A DNA stretch of 64,000 nucleotides from JBDIAG01 sp963835085 (GTDB lineage Bacteria > Actinomycetota > Actinomycetes > Actinomycetales > CAWJMD01). Made by a program: the position numbers and the translations under genes. The notes beneath the pieces are model-generated. The model searched no databases. It saw only the letters and a program-made list of their open reading frames with translations, and was not told the origin of the DNA. Positions 61,331-64,000 of the stretch are shown piece by piece (position 1 is the stretch's first letter; every line of letters begins with the position of its first letter). Location of the stretch: positions 992,001-1,056,000 of the forward strand of contig CAWIED010000001.1 of the NCBI GenBank assembly GCA_963835085.1. Reading direction: 5' to 3'.

Positions 61331-61794
61331 GATTCGGCCGGCGGTCAGAAACTGGCCAATTGAGCGTGGCCGGGTGATGGTGAACGTCCGTGAGTGTCCG
61401 CTGGTTTGCAGTGTTCACCGGTGGCCTTGGTCCCAAACTGGTCCAAAGTTGGCTTCAATCCCCCGGTCCGCTCCTGAAGGCCAAAATCGGTTGGAACGAT
61501 GGGTGTCAAGGCTCGGGCTTTGCCCGATCGCGTAGCGACGCGCAGCGGCCTTGACACATATCGCGGAGACCGAACAATCGTGCGAGAGCGGACCCCGGTC
61601 GCCGCCCCACTCCACCCCCCCGTTTCTTCCGGCGGCGTAGCGGCCCGCAGCGCAGCGAGGACACGCGGAGCCGGCGGCGGCCGAGCGCAGCGAGGCCCTT
61701 GAGTCAGTATAGAAATTCATAATCGCTGTTACCGGTCAGCCGATCTTGTCCGCAGATCTGGATCCTCGATCCTCGCTGGGGCGTCTCCCGGACC
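61331..61794. other. Hairpin-rich, gene-free spacer beyond the tRNA fragment
   Basis: There is no supported gene. A branched palindrome has outer arms GTGTCAAGGC (61503-61512) and GCCTTGACAC (61548-61557), enclosing a TCGGGC-TTT-GCCCGA hairpin (61513-61527) and a CGCG-TAGCGA-CGCG hairpin. GCGCAGCGAGG-type repeats occur at 61640-61700. TGGTCCCAAACTGGTCCAAAG near 61427 resembles sequence often seen beside actinobacterial integrase sites. An A+T-richer stretch follows at 61700-61735. Confidence 0.65.
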
Positions 61795-62337
61795 TCATGG
61801 ATGCTCGATAGCCTTGATGCTCGGACCTCCGCTCACCGCGGCGGCGAGATGGGGTGTGTTCTCAGCTTGGTCGGTCGCCCTCGGGTCGGCGAACGGGTCG
61901 GTGATCTCTCGCAACGCCTCCAAGGTGCTGCGCAGCTCGCGCGTCCTGGCTTCGCCGAGGTGGGCGCGCCAGGCGCTTTCGATCTCGCGGACGAGCGGCA
62001 GACTCAGCCTTACTAGCTCCCGACCGAGATCGGTCACGACCACCAGCCGGGCGCGGGCGTCGGTGGGGTCACGAACGCGCTTGACGTAACCCGCGCGTTC
62101 GAGCTGGTCGACGACCGAGCCGACGGTCTGCTTGGTGACCTGTGCGGCCTGGGCCAGCTCGCCGAGCCGCGAGCCATCCGGCGCGATGCGCTGAAATACC
62201 CGCGCTTGGCTCAGGGGAAGGTCGTGGCCGTGCGCCTTGAGGTGGGCGAGCACAGCGGATTCCATCGACCGGTATGGGATGAATAGCAGCAGACCGAGGT
62301 TCAGCGGCTCCGCGGCGTCTGACTCACCCGTAGTCAC
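61795..62337 (-). CDS. MarR-family regulator
   Basis: A 180-residue winged-helix regulator: LPLSQARVFQRIAPDGSRLGELAQAAQVTKQTVGSVVDQLERAGYVKRVRDPTDARARLVVVTD, the standard MarR core, then a dimerising helix. Residues past about 150 are a non-conserved tail. It diverges from the maleylpyruvate-isomerase-like gene with a palindrome between them. GTG 62337 starts. Confidence 0.9.
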   Translation of the reverse strand: MTTGESDAAEPLNLGLLLFIPYRSMESAVLAHLKAHGHDLPLSQARVFQRIAPDGSRLGELAQAAQVTKQTVGSVVDQLERAGYVKRVRDPTDARARLVVVTDLGRELVRLSLPLVREIESAWRAHLGEARTRELRSTLEALREITDPFADPRATDQAENTPHLAAAVSGGPSIKAIEHP

Positions 62338-62353
62338 TACACCATGGTGACAG

Positions 62354-62370
62354 AGTCCGATCTTCGGACT
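62354..62370. promoter_or_regulatory. MarR operator candidate
   Basis: AGTCCGA-TCT-TCGGACT is a perfect 7-bp inverted repeat midway between the divergent MarR and MDMPI-like genes. Confidence 0.82.
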
Positions 62371-62404
62371 AAGATGCGGGAGAACTTAGGGGAAGGACTT
62401 CGTG

Positions 62405-63028
62405 ATGAGCGAGGAGTACTGGTCGGCGGTTCGGACGGTGCGGTTGAGGGTCGCCGACATGCTGGATACGCTCAGCCCCACCGAATGGGACGCTGCCTCG
62501 CTGTGTGAGGGCTGGCGGGTCCGCGATGTCGCCGGTCACCTGGCGCTCGTGTCGACGATCACCACCGGCCAGATGATCGCGGCCGCGCCGCGCGCCCGGT
62601 TCAACCCAAACCGCATCAACACGCTCCTGGCGGTACGCGCCGGATCGGTCGCCACCTCCGAGATCGTTCAGAAGCTGCGTGACCACGCCGGGGATCGGAC
62701 GACCGCCAAGGCCCTGGACACCCGCAACTCGCTCTTCGACGCGATCGTGCACAGCCAGGACATCGCGATCCCGCTGGGCCGGACCTTCCCGATCCCAGTC
62801 GACTTCACCCGCCAAGGGCTCGACCGGGTTTGGGCGATGGGCTGGCCCTTTAATGCACCTCGCCGCCTCGCCGGGCGAAGGTTGACAGCCACCGACACCG
62901 ACTGGTCTGTGGGATCCGGGCCCGAGATCTCCGGCAGCGCGCTGTCCTTTCTGCTCTTGCTCACCGGGCGCATCACAACCGCCCGAAGCGAACTCGTCGG
63001 TGCTGGACTTGAGGGCCTGCCGGCTTGA
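62405..63028 (+). CDS. Maleylpyruvate-isomerase-family (mycothiol-dependent, DinB-like) protein
   Basis: A 207-residue protein of the MDMPI/DinB_2 metal-enzyme family: SPTEWDAASLCEGWRVRDVAGHLALV at the front, with the histidine that normally binds metal (GHLA), then IVHSQDIAIPLGR with a second His. Characterised relatives use mycothiol, supporting an actinobacterial host. The reaction is unknown. ATG 62405 is chosen after GGGAAGGA; GTG 62402 is adjacent. The neighbouring MarR gene probably controls it. Confidence 0.85.
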   Translation: MSEEYWSAVRTVRLRVADMLDTLSPTEWDAASLCEGWRVRDVAGHLALVSTITTGQMIAAAPRARFNPNRINTLLAVRAGSVATSEIVQKLRDHAGDRTTAKALDTRNSLFDAIVHSQDIAIPLGRTFPIPVDFTRQGLDRVWAMGWPFNAPRRLAGRRLTATDTDWSVGSGPEISGSALSFLLLLTGRITTARSELVGAGLEGLPA

Positions 63029-63104
63029 TTGGTTGTGTTCGCACACTCTTCTGTTGCAGCTCAGCGCTGTGGCTTTGGGCGTAGCGAGCTGAATACTTGT
63101 CGCT

Positions 63105-63519
63105 ATGGACCGCCAACTCGCAGAAGCCATCGCCAACGGGTACGAACGCTGGGGCGCGACCGGAGACCCGTCTCTCAAGACGCTGTTCTAACCCAACTTT
63201 TATGACAACGTCAGCGGCCAGAGAGGGTTGGCGATCTTCGACATTGTTGGACGGTGGTTCGATGAGAGCTTTGCAGACCGACGCATCGATCATCACGCCA
63301 CGATGTTTGATGGCGACCGGGTCATGGTTTGGTACACCCAGTACGGGCGTCATATCGGCAACGGGTTCCCGCGCATGCGCGGTCCGTGCGGTGAGTGGCG
63401 CTGAAGTGGCGTGGCCCCAGCTCCACGTCTTCCGGGTGCAAGACGGCAAGGTGGTAGAACACTGGGCCGTCCGGGACGACTGCACCATGCTCGAACAGCT
63501 CACGAACTCTGATCTCTGA
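63105..63519 (+). pseudogene. Broken SnoaL/NTF2-like gene
   Basis: The reading frame from ATG 63105 (MDRQLAEAIANGYERWGATG) meets a TAA at 63189-63191, yet continues in the same frame with NFYDNVSGQRGLAIFDIVGR and ATMFDGDRVMVWYTQYGRHIGNG. After about 63380 the sense continues in another frame as VSGAEVAWPQLHVFRVQDGKVVEHWAVRDD. That makes at least one nonsense change and one frameshift. The content matches SnoaL-like polyketide-cyclase/ester-cyclase proteins. Confidence 0.8.
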
Positions 63520-64000
63520 CAGCCGGCCAGCCCAGTTGAAGGGTATGTCGACAGGGCTCTTCCAACGAATCGGCAACGACGCTTGCGCCATCGAATTGAT
63601 TAGCAAACTATTCACGCGCGTAAACGGACACCAGTGGACATCAGTGGGCAGTGGTGAGCAGTTCGGCGCCCATTTCGGCAGCGGCAGTTGTCGTACCCAT
63701 GTCGTATGCTGTTGAAAGACGGCAACAACACCAAAACCCATGGGCATGGCCCCGGCGAGTCGGCTCCTCCACCCCGGCCCGAGTGGCCATTCAAGCGATA
63801 GCCGCACAACACGCCCCTCACGTCTCCGGCCGTCTTCCTGAAATCTGTTTCAGCGCGCCCGGCGGCTTCCCGGACGCGTCCGCCAGCCATTCCGGTGTGG
63901 CGGGTGACCTTGGACCGGGTGGGTCGCGCGTTGGGCGCCGCCAACAGATGCGCGACCCGCCCCCTGGGGTGGTGTGGACAGTGGCGGCGTCGAATCTCAA
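63520..64000. other. Terminal gene-free region
   Basis: I see no supported gene in these 481 bp; the only sizeable open frame (minus strand, 63612-63944) has no recognisable composition or motif. Bases 63625-63660 contain short direct repeats (ACCAGTGGACATCAGTGGGC), a pattern like arm-type sites near actinobacterial integration modules. A gene may continue past the window's end. Confidence 0.5.

Noticed and set aside
63612..63944. 110-codon minus-strand gene near the window end
   Set aside because: It has no ribosome site, family motif or protein-like composition, and it overlaps repeat-like DNA.

Overview
The window is high-GC (roughly two thirds G+C) and reads as the chromosome of an actinobacterium. 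The grounds are a lexA / SOS-induced LysM protein / nrdR block, actinobacterial SOS boxes, a mycothiol-dependent-enzyme family protein, a B12-dependent class II ribonucleotide reductase next to nrdR, and an orphan ParA beside scpA-scpB. A relative of the Propionibacteriales is a reasonable guess, but no marker in the window proves it.

Layout. 0-8 kb: miaA, dapF, a PPOX-class flavin/F420 reductase, a convergent rRNA-type methyltransferase, hflX and dinG. 7.9-9.6 kb: a DUF6318-type lipoprotein and a secreted PKD-domain protein. 9.7-15.7 kb: lexA and a divergent SOS-controlled LysM cell-division-inhibitor-like gene, then nrdR (behind a cluster of DnaA-box-like sites) and nrdJ. 15.8-20.9 kb: threonine/serine dehydratase, PP2C phosphatase, NfeD and SPFH proteins, a Sua5/YciO protein and OsmC. 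21.0-26.5 kb: one 1840-residue biotin-dependent carboxylase. 26.7-35.8 kb: a tightly overlapped recC-recB-recD operon. 35.9-39.8 kb: two tandem membrane-anchored NERD-like paralogues, a sirtuin, a 33-codon gene with its own ribosome site and terminator, and an NrtR-like regulator. 40.5-43.3 kb: FabG-like reductase, RlmA-like and spermidine-synthase-like proteins. 43.7-52.4 kb: xerD, parA, scpA, scpB, rluB, pntA, pntB and tyrA.

From 52.4 kb to the end the content becomes accessory. It is a series of regulator-plus-enzyme modules, several with clear palindromic operators: XRE-cupin/B3-4, AraC/VOC, PanE-like/TetR, TetR/TetX-like monooxygenase plus SGNH hydrolase, a solitary XRE-AbiEi-like protein, and MarR/maleylpyruvate-isomerase-like. 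A 41-nt 3' half of a tRNA-Pro gene at 61.29-61.33 kb, hairpin-rich spacer DNA and a broken SnoaL-like gene suggest an integrative-element boundary.

The most unusual structure is a family of 89-90 bp elements with inverted ends and a shared internal core, accompanied by a 73-75 bp hairpin repeat. They lie in two convergent intergenic regions 37 kb apart, in opposite orientation. The second lead is the stand-alone 33-codon gene between the sirtuin and the NrtR-like regulator.
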